In this document: one piece after another, positions 1-13,200 of the stretch | Layout: the number at the start of each line of letters is the position of its first letter | How positions within the stretch are numbered: the stretch's first letter is position 1 | DNA from: Rhynchonema sp. JSB1_4 | Taxonomy: Eukaryota > Nematoda > Chromadorea > Monhysterida > Xyalidae | Assembly: GCA_030248065.1 (NCBI GenBank) | Contig: JASAMV010006826.1 | Span: 1-64,000, forward strand | Length of the DNA: 64,000 nucleotides | Direction of reading: 5' to 3' | Notes under the pieces: generated by a model | Database searches by the model: none | What the model was told of the DNA's origin: nothing | What the model saw: only the letters and a program-made list of their open reading frames with translations | Made by a program: the position numbers and the translations under genes

Positions 1-3000
1 GACGAGAGGTGACCTGTGGTTTTAGAATAGGGACCCCACATCTCTCTCCAAGGGCGGTTACAAATTGATACCGGGGGCAGATTGTGAACACGTCCGGGAG
101 CACATTCGCCGGGGTCGATTTTGCTTTTCCAACAAAAGCGCAAAAAGTGTTATGTTCACATAAATGGTTTATTACCCCACGTTCTGTGCTTACAAAGTAG
201 ACTGCGTGTAGTTGCACCCAAGGTTTTTCACAGTTCCAAATAAGCACCATTGATGTCGGAACATACAAATACATCCTATGGAACTTTTAAAAATCCATTG
301 GTGTTGCAAGGTTTATTGGTGCCTTTGACTGTTGTTAACTGTTTGGCACCTTAGCTCATTTTACACCAATACCTAGTGTACACCTCTCTATACACACGAG
401 TTTTGCAATGGTATCCCCAACGGAAGTCCCAATTCATTTTGTCAACAGTTTTACGATATACCCAACTTTACACTTTTTGTCGACTACAAAATCTAATGTC
501 AACCAGCTGGGCTCGGTTTGGACATCAATCTTTAGCCGTTATTCCACCAAACCAGTGCAAAAAGGACGGCTCATTTCGCAGTTGTTGCATTGCCGTCTTC
601 AAGCGCAAATTTGCCCATTTTCGGAGGCGCTTAAGTGCCCGGGGTTTGACACTTCTAAACTGCCACTTAAACAATAGCTGTTATAGTTTCTATCACTGAC
701 GCATTTGAAATCGGTGAGCTTTGACTTTCCGCACTGTTTTGACTGTCTGTCACTCAAAACGCAACATTATGGTGTCAACTTTGGCTGTTTTGCTCACGCA
801 CTTTAAGTGCTATTTCACTTATAAATAGAAATACGTAGCACTTAAGAACAGAGTCATTACGCTGTCATAATGTGACGATTTGCGGTTCAGTTCTTCACAC
901 ATTTGTTTTGCCCAGCAGACAGCAGAAAGTTTCAGAAAAGAAAGTCTGAGTCTGTGAGAAAATAGTTACCCACGTGCCACGTCGATTACATGGATGGAAC
1001 AAAAACTGATAACCCCGAAAATATAGTGGCAACTTTAACAGTTTTGGTTTTGTTGGTGATTGCGGCGTATAGCTGCCCATGACCTCGTGTGTGCCACGGT
1101 TTTGGGTAATTTGCGCTCAAATTAGGTCTTCTGGTACTGGGGACTGCGCGCTGACCAAAAGTTTGGGCGTTTCGCAGAAGTCAGCAGGCAACCAAACCAA
1201 ACTTGGTGTGCATATAAATTCTGAGCTATATGTATGCACACCCACCCGGTTATAACATGGAAATTTCGGGCTCTCCAGAGAGCACTGCTACACACAACTT
1301 GCAGTTTGCCTGTCCGGCGGTTTATCAAGATAAACTTACTTCCTAACTCCGCTGCGGACTACCAAAGTTCCGCATGTACATACATACAGTACATAGTACA
1401 GCCTTATATTATATAGACGAAAGATACATTCACTTTCGAAATGTTAGCCTCCGCAGTAGCACGAGTTTAGTCATACCAGACACCAAAGATGGACTTTTTA
1501 TGTTGTTTTTGGTTTCGGTGAAGAAAAGTAACTCGTTCAACTAAATTCATTTCCAGCCATATTCGGGGGGTGAATGCTCTTGTCATTTGAATGTGCCGCC
1601 CAAAAATGGCTATGCTTTTTGGTTTTTTTTGAACTTTATGGCGTTGACCGCCCGCTTCGTGGGGTGTCCTTTCAAAGCGCTTCAAACTTTATGCCTGGCC
1701 CTTGAAAGGAAGTTTGTTCTGCCCCAACCGTAAATAACACAGTAGCGAAACTTTGTAAATATCAGCTTACTTTACACTTGGCTACTTGTGCCAGTAGAAG
1801 TTGGTCAGATGCTAAACTTTGCTGTTACATCACTTTGTTATTTGGTTGTTTGTCTAGCTATTATGGCGCCTACTTACCTTTCCCCGCCTTCGTGTGGCAC
1901 ACTTAGCACAGACCGATTTTGCTAAATTGTTGCTGCATTTTGATAAGATTGTAAGCCAGTGTAAGGCACTTCAGATCACAAACGATGAGAGAATTTCGAC
2001 TGATTTGAATAGTTTATGTACCTTTAACAACTTTGAAACACCACCTCACCACATTTATAGGTGGTGTTTTCTTCCTTATTTACCGACGATAGGTTTAGGC
2101 CGGAAAGTTTCAGTGTTGTGCTGTGCCGAAGGCACACTGTGTCCAGTGGGATATCTATTTTTATTCGCTGATGCATATAATAACGCTCATTCCCACAACC
2201 CAAAAGCACGTACGCAAGTAAAGCTATTTTTGCTCAGTGGATACTACTACATATAGCTTCGGCTACCTTAGGTTCAAGTTCCGGGCTTTTTGACGGATCC
2301 AAGTCCAAACCTAAACTTAAACCAAAATATAGCACCATTGAGTCTCACAATCTGCCGGGCCATATCTCGAAACAAAACAGGCCAAACTTTTGACAGCTTG
2401 ATTGGCAGCCCATATGTTCCTGCCCTTTCGTGCGACTGAGACGGACCTTTTGATTGAGCTGCAGTGCAGAAGCACACCTTTTGTTGTTGTTTTGTTATTT
2501 TTGTTTTTCGCCCATCTGCAGATCTGGCACTGATGCGGCGGCTGTCCACCTCTGACAAGCGATATTGGGGTATGAGGTTGACTTTGTCCATAATTGTGAA
2601 ATCTTTGACCGGAACAGCAATGAATTACTGCACATACTGTATATGCGTTGAAGTGACACGACGGGGATTGCATTGCATCGGTCATTATTTTGTAAACCAA
2701 AAATTTGGTCATTCTGGTAGTGGGCCACCAAAAAAAACTTTGCGAATCTAATGACAGATACGAAATAAGCAGCACACGCAAGTCCGAAATTTGAAATTGT
2801 ACATTGCAGCAGTGTTGAAACACATGTCATTTCAGCAGGTATATAGTACGGCATATAACATGTCCTAGATTCACAGATAGTTCCAGTTCTGGTTCAAGTT
2901 CTGCTTTATACCAACTCCAAATCTCGGAACTGCTTTGAAGAACATTGGAATGAATAGACCAGCAGCGCCCCATTATCACCGGATTACACACGCTTGCATG

Positions 3001-6000
3001 CGCGCCACAAAACGGTGTAGGATTAATGGAGTGACACGTGCATGCACGCCCGAGGTATACAATGTTATGTACTAACAGTTCATTATTTCACAAATCAGTG
3101 AATTTTCACAAATGGGCTGTGCGCTTCGTTACTACAACACCAAGGTTACAACTCACGCATTGCGTTGCAGTGTGCGTGCGGCCTTTTGTAATCGGATACC
3201 GATTCCATATGTTGGTTGAGAGCTAACCTGCTAATGATTTGTCTAAAAAATTCCACCGTTGTTTAATCCCTGGTTAATGAGCATTTTTTGAGCAAACCAA
3301 GGTTAATCGGTTGCGTGGGTCGTTTGGCTTTGTATTGCATTTGCAGACAGTTTTTGTTTGTGACAACTTTGGACTCAGAAGAACGTATACTTACCTATAT
3401 ATGTATACTCAGGAGACATTATATCCATCTGTCAGGTGTCTGTTTCTATACCTTTGTCACTTTATCCCTAAATGTAACTGATGCCCGCTATAAAGTGTTT
3501 CCCAAGCCTCTTTGCCATTATGCACCTTTTTCAAACAAACTGCCCTCTTGTGAAAATAAACGACCACACCACAGCATCAAAGCTGATGGTTTTTGTTGAT
3601 CAAAACTTTGGTCTGTAGTTTCTGTTGTTGTTGTCAAAATCATTGTGTTGACTCTGGGACAGTGCAACACCACCCCATAGCGTCACTACTGTTTGATTGA
3701 GCATCATACCTGCCAGATGCAACTGTAAACACAGACCAAATGTGCCACAAAAAGCATAGTTCTGTTCTGTGCAAAGAAACTTTCGCTATGCAGACCGAGA
3801 TTTCTCAAACATTACCAAGAGTCGCCCCAACACTACCTATGTATGTATGTAGGTGTCCCGTGTCCCGCAGAAGTGTAATCGTATTTCAAACGTTGTGCAG
3901 CTTGTGAACTCATTTGAAGCAACCCATCATCCTGATTTTAACATCTCAATCAATCGACCACACACAAAATGCCCGTAAATTTCCTTCCCTCCTGTTCACT
4001 GAGCATGACAAGCAAGTGCAATATACTAAGTTTGTCCTTCAAACGCGTGACAACAACTGACGCGTGTCCAAGTGTGTTGTGTGTACTCAAAATGGCCGAT
4101 TAAGGGATATACCGTATATGTGCGGATATTTGGTCTTGGCGTGTGTGTGTGTGTGTCTTGGTCCTAATCTTGGCAAGGGCTTGACACCCGAACCTGTGAC
4201 AACAAACGAAGCCTCGACAGCCATTATCCGTCGTTTAAACATACACATTGTTCCAGAAATGACGCACGCACCAAAGTTGATATCGCAAAGTTTCGGCGCA
4301 CTTTTGTCCTTTGAACATCCCAACAACATATACGTACCAATAAATCCGTCTGTCTTTCATGCGCTTTAGCATTGTTGATCGGTTAATCACAGAGCTGACG
4401 GACGCCAGACGTTGAGTTGTGTTGTCTCACTTGTCAGTCATTCTCGATTGTGCACACAGACACGCATCAACCTGATTACAAAAAGGCAATGTTTTTATTT
4501 GTTCTCGGTCTTTCTATATCATATGCGATTTATTCCGGGTTCGAAAGCTGAAACACAAGTTTGCTTGGTTGGGTGATTGATTGCTCAAAGTTTAACAAAC
4601 AGCCGCTACGCTTCTTGCTTGACTTTGCGGTATTTACTTCTGTAAACAGACACACGGACACACAAACCACTAAATCAATTAATATACGACTATAAATACG
4701 ACAGCAACATGGGTGGAACAGTTGCCTCTTAATCGCTTTAGCTTCTTCTTCTCTGGCTAGCCACAAATCACGCCTCAGAAGTTGCACCGCACTCTGACCT
4801 CAGCCAGGCCCGCCCAGAAAGCTGCGCCACCGCGTGCGGCTATAACTTATGGTCAGTTGAGACGGTCACTTTTAGGGTGTATACGTTCATTAATGGGGCA
4901 CTATTGGCCACACACGGACAGTGGTCACTTCGCTGTAACTTACTTATTGCTCTTGTAACCACACTGTATGTTCCGAGAGCAAGACTACATATCTTGTGTG
5001 GTCCACGCGGCTTTTTGGCAAGTTTCTGGAACACCAAAGTTGTCAGTCATACCCGTCCAGCCCTATGCTCGTCTTTCTGTTCTGGTTCCAAAGGGATTAG
5101 ACTATGATTCCTGGATCTGGAACAATTCGGATGCCTTGTGTCGTCTCGAACTTCAAAGAGAAGTGTTCCGAATTAAGGAGGGTGTTGGGCAAAATGAGTT
5201 TGTCTGGCCCCTGGGAGTGCCGAATCGGAACAGTTGTAGTTGATACTCTTTTGCCATACGCCTCTTTCTTGGTCTCTGTCTCGGTCGACATTGAAACTCA
5301 ATCAGTTCCGTGTTCAAGTTCCCAACCTAAAAGTGAAAGTTGACCCATGTTCCTGAACTCAAACCAATTTGCTCCTTTCTTTTCAGAAGGCAATGTTTGT
5401 TATTGCTGTAAATTTGTGTGTCTATCTGTTGTTATGTAGATCCGATGTGTGCTGTTGTGGTGTGTTGTTCTGTTTGCCTTTTGACATCAACTCAAACCGC
5501 TTTGCTACCGTGCAAAAGGTGAAACGACGGAAGCCGACCGCAAAAACAGCAGGTCGTTTTATGGTATGCTATTACGGCGCCCCACAGGCTTTTCGCAGAC
5601 ACGCTTTTTTTGGCATAAACTATACAAATGGTAACCCAACTGTTAATCAAGGACAGGAAATATTCTTGTGCAACCCTTTGCAACGGGCTATCACCACTTT
5701 TGCTTATCCTGTGCTGTTTACAACACACAGCGCACTCTGGCGCACCAAACCATGCAAGCTTTATTCTGTCCCAAATGTGTGCTGAAAATCACACATGGGA
5801 AGTGTGCACCCTGCAGAGACTCCGCCCCTTTTTTCGGTGGATGCGGTTTCAGCTCGCGTGTGTGCTCATTTCGCGCTTATTTGCTGTGTGTCGCGCGTTT
5901 CTTGCCATAGTTTGTCTGAAACTAAACCGATTTTACAGAAATTCAGTTGCTTTCCAGTATAATTTTGACAAATTGTCGTAACTTGGACTCAATGATGCTT

Positions 6001-7256
6001 TGAACCGGTGCAAATCTGTTATATGGCCTGCGTGTGTGCACAGGGAGCAGCCAAGGTGTAAAATAAGTAGTAAAAATGCGTTTGCAATAGTAATAAAATC
6101 CTAGATTTATGTACTTGTACCGTCGTTTTATGTACTGCCAATGTCATAACTTATGAGTCTTTGTGCGTATTATTATGGACGCACGTGTACGGTACCTGCC
6201 GTGGCATTTGGCATAACAGTGTACACACATGATGATAACAGTTGCTTGTACAGTATCAAAGTGACGCTCTGCTGCTACGTATGTACCTCGTTGTCCTTGG
6301 CCGTATCCCCGTGTTTGCCGCATATTTCATTACCCTATCCGTTGCAGACTGATGATGCACAACATGTGCCCTGAGTTATGGATCGGAGCTGCTTTTTGCT
6401 GCCCAAACATTGATGTATTGTTTCTTTACACTTGCCGTATTACTGTTACAGTATGCATACACTTCGGATGCAAGTTTTGTTGTTTGAAAGACCCCGATCT
6501 GCTAAATTCCTACGATGATTCCACAAAACAAAGTGGACTGTAGTGACTTACATCATCCTATCTGCAGTGCTCGTAAATGTGTAGTAAACCGCATTTGAAA
6601 TCTTTCTAAGTCCCACTCCAAGCCGTTACGTTTATAGTTGTTTTCCTCAGCCCAACATGTGCCAATAGCAAGTACTAACGTACGCTATCTTTCCCCGGTC
6701 ATAAATTGTCGGCTGCGTTGAGCTATGGCCGCATCATAACACTTTGTTTCGATTTAGTTTGTTTCAACCGCAAACGTTCCGAGGGGCCAAATACAGCAAA
6801 ACACTTTAACGATTTTGTTTTTGGCTTGACTGAGACGCGTGCACGCACGCACTTGTGCTGTTGTGAGAGCCGCTGCGTTTCTCGCTCTTGTTTTTCTCCT
6901 TTTCTTTTCATCATGACAAAACGGTCTCTGTGGGACAGCAATGCCCGCAAGTATGTGTACACGTGCTTTGTGCTGTTTTTGGCGATGGCATTTTATTTTT
7001 TTATTAGTTCTTTGCTGCGAGCAACTGGCTCCCAGGAGAATGGCATTCGCTCAACAAAAAACCGTGCCGTATAGTTGTCAGAGGCATTCAACCAGTTCAG
7101 CATCTCATGATCTCAGTGTGTAGGCGGAACAATGACTTTAGTTTTGTAGAGGTCGGTAGCCAGGATGCTCTTGATTCATGTTAGTCAAACAATACCAAAC
7201 AAACTGCACTGCTCGGCAGCACCAACATCCGAAAACGGTTTCATTAAATTTTTCAG
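1..7256. other. No supported gene; possible 5' region of unc-5
   Basis: I see no conserved protein domain, RNA gene or transposon ends in this 7.2 kb. Open frames here are short and lack family signatures or consistent splice sites. The first recognised unc-5 exon begins at 7257 after a TTTTTCAG acceptor and needs an upstream exon ending in phase 1, so a signal-peptide exon should lie here or beyond the window. One hydrophobic reading (ATG at 6913, residues with a membrane-like stretch around TCFVLFLAMAFYFFISSLL) could be such an exon, but it has no convincing splice donor. Confidence 0.5.
6913..7071 (+). other. Weak candidate signal-peptide exon for unc-5
   Basis: From the ATG at 6913 the frame encodes a basic start, a hydrophobic stretch of about 20 residues and then polar residues before a stop. 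unc-5 needs an upstream exon ending in phase 1. A GTGCCG in the right phase follows, but it is a poor donor. I regard this only as a place to look for transcript support. Confidence 0.12.
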
Positions 7257-10200
7257 GTTCGAACAGCAACAATAAACAGCAACAGTCCAACAAAATGGCG
7301 CATCAGGATTATGAGTACGATTATGACGATTCCCAACTATTGCCCGGCCCCGAAGCGTTCGACACCTTTCTACTCACCACCCCGGCCAGCTCAACGTCAC
7401 ATTTGCCGGATCTTCGGACTTACACTCGCATGTTGCCTGAACATTCAGGGTCGGACGCCCCGCCGGTGATCATCGACAGTCCCAGACACACCTATGTGGT
7501 CCGGAACCAGCCCGCTGTCCTAACGTGCCGTGCGCTGTACGCCAAAACCATCAGATTCAAATGCAATGGACGATGGGTGAGTGTTTTTGTGATTATTGCA
7601 CTTGTTTATTTTTACACTTTTTGTGTGTAAAAATCACACTTGTTTTTGCAGCTCGACGACAACGAAGTGCGCAGTAAAGACGGGCTCGACCAAGTGTCGG
7701 GCATCACGTATCGCGAGGGGTCGATCGAAATCACCCGACCGCAGGTCCAACAGTACCACAGTCTTGACGTCTACAGCTGCATTTGTTTCGCTTCGAAACC
7801 CGACGGCACCACAGCGGTCAGATCCGATCCCGCGCAGATACGCGTCGCCTGTAAGTCTGCGGGCACTTTTTTTAAACATTTTTCCGAGTTTTTTTTCGCT
7901 CTATGTTTGTGTGCTAATTCGATTATTTGTGGGGTCGACGACGACGAGTGTAATTGAGCCAAATCGTGATTTGGCATTTATGGGCGTTTTGTGAATTAGA
8001 GTGGCAGGTGCTGTCGCTTGGATGGATAATGTGTGTCTCAGTTTGTTGATTACAAATGGCAGGTCATATTAATTACAATGACATCCACGCGAAATTGCAC
8101 TTCAAGCGAACAACAGCGTAATCCGAGCTGACAGCTTGCATCCAAACAATCACACACCAAAAGCAGGGTTGAAAAAAAAAATTTTTTTATTAACGAGCTT
8201 TTTTTTTTAAAAAAAAAATTTTTTTTTTGATTTTTTTTTTGACGAAAATTTTTTTTATTAGAAAAAGTGTTGCAAACGACGTTTCAGGATAAATGAAATC
8301 GATACAACATATTTTTCAAAAATTGAAAAATTTTCGCCTGAGACCCAACTTGTGTGGTGACACCCGGTAGCATTGTGCAGATTCTATGGAATCCTACCAG
8401 TCTGAGGTTGATGTTCACTAACGATGTACTCTAATGTATGGTAGCATGCCGTACAATGTATTTTAATGCATCTAATGCCGTATATCTGATATACGAGCAT
8501 CAAAATATCGATTACAGCCCAAATCTTGCGTGTCAGATCGACTTTGCGCGCCCGGTTTTGCACCAGACCTATGTATATACATGTGTAGTAGCATGCAGTG
8601 GTACATTATCGGTGCCACATCACTATAAAAGACCATCCCCGCGCATCCCTGTACGGATTTGGGGACAATACAGGGCGCCGCAGGCGCGATTTTGGAAAAA
8701 TTGTCCCGTCCACAGAAAAAAAAGTGCCAATTTTTTGCCTCGAAAAAGGCCATTTTTGGACATTTCAGCCCATTTTGGGCAACTTTTTTTTATTAAAAAA
8801 AAAAGCAAAATCTGAGTTTCAAAAAAAAAAATTTTTTTTTTAAAAAAAAAATTTTTTAATTAACCACTTTTTTTTTTGAAACAACCCTGACCAAAAGTGT
8901 AGTTTTTTTGCGTGTGTGTATGTGTGCTTTTGTGGTGTGTGTGTTCCGTATTGCGATGCGCAACACAAAAGAAGTGGAGGTCAACTATCGTGTTCCATTT
9001 GAAATTAATGTGTATTAAAAGCCATCAAGCACGCTAATGCTTCACTTGTCTGAACACATAAAATGAAAATTGACATGTCATGATTTTACCACCAAGACCC
9101 AGCAAATTAGGCTATGGAGTTCGGGTATGTGTTTGAAGGAAACGGAACAACGTTCAAATATTGAGCTCAAGGAGCTGTTTTTTCTGTGATGGTGATTGAT
9201 GGCAAGACAGCGGTGATGTGACACATTGTTCCGATGCTCCATCAAAGTTTTTATCGCTGTTCAACGTTTTGGTGTGGTCTGTTCGCAGTTCATCGTCCCA
9301 TCAGCGTTGGGATACTGTAGATATTTGTCACTTTTTGTTCATTTCAAAGTTTTGGCGCGATCGGTCTTGTTCTCGGATGGAAAGTTGAAACTTTGATTGA
9401 AACGCTTTGCCCAAAAACGACTCATCAGTCAGTCTCACATGTTTTTGTGGAAAAGTTGACTTTTTCTGAAACCTGCCCGCGTCTGTCACTGCGTTTGGGA
9501 CTATGTGATCGAAAAAAGCAAAAACCCGTTTCGGCTACAATATGTATCAGAGTGTGCTTTTTATTGTCGCCTGTCGTGCGCAATGTACAACAAACGAGGT
9601 GCAATAATTCCGACACGCTGTTTTTTCACACTTATTGTGTGATGTAAAAGCTACACCGCTGGCGTAGAGAGTGCACCACGACGGTTGCCACTGCCAGCAC
9701 GCGACGCGCGAAAATTAGCTAATCAAAGTTACGGCCATTTACGGTTGGCTGTATTAGGTGCTTAGAATGGCGGCAAATGCACCTTCAAGTAAAGACACCA
9801 CTACTATTTGTCTGGGTCGTTTCCTTATGAACCGTTTTAAGCGCAACGGGGCGCAATGTTCCTAAATTTGAGCAACACACACGAATCTGACTTTTGTTGG
9901 CCACACTTGAATTGGTTTAGTGCCTCTTGGTGCCAAGTGTGATGCAACTCGACGTGTAATATACACTGTACCACGAAAATAAAATAAAATGGATTCACAC
10001 TTGGCGAATGGTCCATCTTTAGCCAACCCAACTCTTGGACTGACATCGTTTTCATACATAAAAATCGGGGGAACGTTCATCGAAACGTGTAGATTCGTTG
10101 CAAATACAGCCGATGCAAATATGTGCTGAATTAATGTTTCATGCTCCACCGGTTGGACTCAAATGCCTGGCACCGAATCGTCTTTATGCATCGCGATGAT

Positions 10201-13200
10201 ACAGTGAGTGTTGATAAACATCGAGTTATACCATATACGTAACAGGTGCGCAACCGATATCATTGCATTTGACTTTGGCGTAATGTGCTACACTAACTAA
10301 ATGCGTTTTGTCCGTTGTATACAAAAGCTTTGAACTGTTTGGTGTTTCAAGTGCAGCCCCAGCATGTGCTGGCGTTCAATTGTACCTACTGTACGTTGAA
10401 ATCGATACCCTTGTACATTTTATGCTATGCGGGCATGCATTGATCGAATTACAGCATCATGATGATCCTGGTGTAATTTGCACAGTTCTGATTGATTGGG
10501 GTAATTTAGCGGAATTGATGCGCAAACAATTTGCGTTGCATCGCATGTTTGTGTGACGTCTCAAGAGCGTATTTGTCGCTCGCGCAAAATTGAGCGCAGT
10601 ATAAAGTTGTTCAGTTCAGTTGAGAGATGGTTCGTTCAGCTGGGGACTAGGTTGAACTGTGTAATGTACAAAAAATAACTTAACTCTTGGCTTGTAACAG
10701 CTGCGGAATGGGGCGGTTCAATAAAATTACAATATTGCAATCACCATGCATGGAGTGAGGCCACCCTTCAGGCGTGCTTGAGCGGTGTTGTCTTTGTGCA
10801 CCTTGTCTTCCCAGGAACCCATAAACATAAACAACATTACCACTTGTTGAAGATCCCCAGGATGTAACAAGGTGCCCAACTGCATGATAGCGCCAACATG
10901 AAGTCAATGCCCACATCACACTGCTTTCATCGTTTGAGGGGCAGCGGTTCGATTCATAAAGCCAATCTTGTCCAACCCAAAACATTCCTCTCATTCTTAT
11001 AGTGAATAACAACATCTGAAAGGAAAAAAGTGGCGGTGGAGCCATGTGTGTTGGTATACCCCGACGGAAGACACAATAAAACGCGCGTGTTTATGGGTTC
11101 GTAAATTGTCGATAGTCCACCCATCCGTCTGTCTATGTATGTAGTGTGCAAGGACACGCAATCTTTAGCATCGCGGCTGGCTCAAAAAAGAATGCTGTCA
11201 TAATTTTATGTCCCTTGTTGTAGTGCTAGCTACGCGTCGGTCAGTAAGAATCCATAAAATTTCTGGGCCGAACCGAAAAAATCGGCTTTTCGGCACACAC
11301 GGCTTTTCTTTCCATCTCTTGTACGCATTCATATACATATGTACCTGTTGCCCCTTCAGAATGACCATAAACCCGCCCAGAGCAGGGTGTAATCGTGTAA
11401 AAAGGAAGTCGTTCTTCGATATGTAAGAGATCCGATCTTTTATTGAACTGACGCGTGGGGCGGTCAATTGATTCGCGTAAAGAAACTGCGGCGCGTAATG
11501 CGCGCGCGGTTGTAACATGTTGGCTAATTCCATATTACATGCGGTTGTAACAACATTCTGAGGAAGCATGCCTATAATTCCAGGTTATACGTGGACGTAT
11601 GCCAGCTCGTGACACCTGTAACCTCTCAGGGATCTGAGAGAATTCCTGATTTAAAAAAATGCACCCGGCAAGAAGCGTATTCAATGCATAAAAATTGGAC
11701 ATTCCTAAAATTTGTGTCAGGCGCACACGTAGTGCTTTTATCACAGCAGATTGATCTTTTCCAGCAAATTCGGCTTTCGGATTTTGTTTTGGGCACCTCA
11801 GCTTGTGCGTGTGCGCGCGTCAAATTAGTGCATGGCACAGTGGCTGTTTTGTGGCTCATTTTATCAGATCGGGTAACCCGGCTTCAAACAACAACCTTTA
11901 TGCCTTCTGCCTATCGTGTATTGCGTGATTGAAACATAAAGGGTTCCAATATTCTCTGCGCCGTTCACAACAACAAAGCCGCCAGCACAGCAGCAGCAGT
12001 CATGTTTTGTTCATAATTTGGCCAAAAAATTGGCACGCTTCAATTCACAAGAACACATGTTTCCTGAGCCGTTTGATTTGGCTTTGTTGCGGTCTTTGGC
12101 CCAAAATCATTGCTCATTTTGTTTGCAGTGTGCTTCCGGTCTGGACCGGTCAGGGGACCGCTGACCTCAATTATTGTGAAATTTTGTAATTCGAGCTTGG
12201 GGAACTTTATCAAAATGCATCAATCTTTATGTGAAACAACAAGATGAGTCACACAAGAGAACAAATCTGAGTTTAAGCCGAACTCCAGAGAAGACGAATC
12301 ACTTGTCAAGTCGGGGTCCGAATGTGAAAACACTTGCGCCGGAGCTCACTGGGTCACGGACGTGAGCATAGAAAGTCTTTGGGCACGTATTCTGAAACGA
12401 ATTGTTCCACTGATAATTGTGCTCTGCTGTATAGCACGCCCAATGCCCAAGTCATACGAGAATACGGTCCGCAATATCAGATGTGCGTGTATGATGTTCT
12501 ATACGGCTAATCGGAAGTACAGCTCATTTGGCTTATTGTCGCCGCGACCGCAACCAAAAACGTCGCGCGTCCGTTATCTTTCTGCGGCTGCTTCTGGTAC
12601 TAATGTCGATTTTGGAAGCTTGGTGTATGGTGTCTAGTCATGTACAGTAACTGGAATCGGTAGACGCTAAGAAGTTTCTCTTGGTTCTAGAGTGAGAACC
12701 GAAATATTTCTCCGTATCAGATTACGTATATAGGGGAACCGTTTGGTGCACCACGGTGTACTGTGAAGCAGCAAGATTTGATTTTGTATACAGCAAAGGC
12801 AAAGTGGGGTAACATCGGTGGGTAATTGCCCAATTGAGTTATACCCATTGACTGGCTGCAAGCCATACACTGAACCAATGGTCAGTAGCTTCCAAGATTA
12901 GCCCATGAAACCAAACCGGGGCTACAATGTCTCCTGTGCTTGCACTGGGTTGTACTTTTAGTGGCCAAATGCACCTTTGATTGCTGGTCACACACAAACT
13001 ACCATACTTCAGAACTGCCTTCTTATGAACGAACATGTGCTATTATTGGTGTTCGATGCTTCAAAGATGCATGTAATTTGAGCTTGACAAACTAGGCAAG
13101 GTGCACAGGATGTAAGACTTGGCATGTTCCATATTTGACTTATGGCCGGGATTACACACATGGCCTTCCGGTCTTGGACCGTAGATGGGGACGGGATTAA

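Noticed and set aside
2317..2823. 168-residue open frame on the minus strand
   Set aside because: No family motif, overlaps other equally long frames, biased by low stop density; not supported as a gene.
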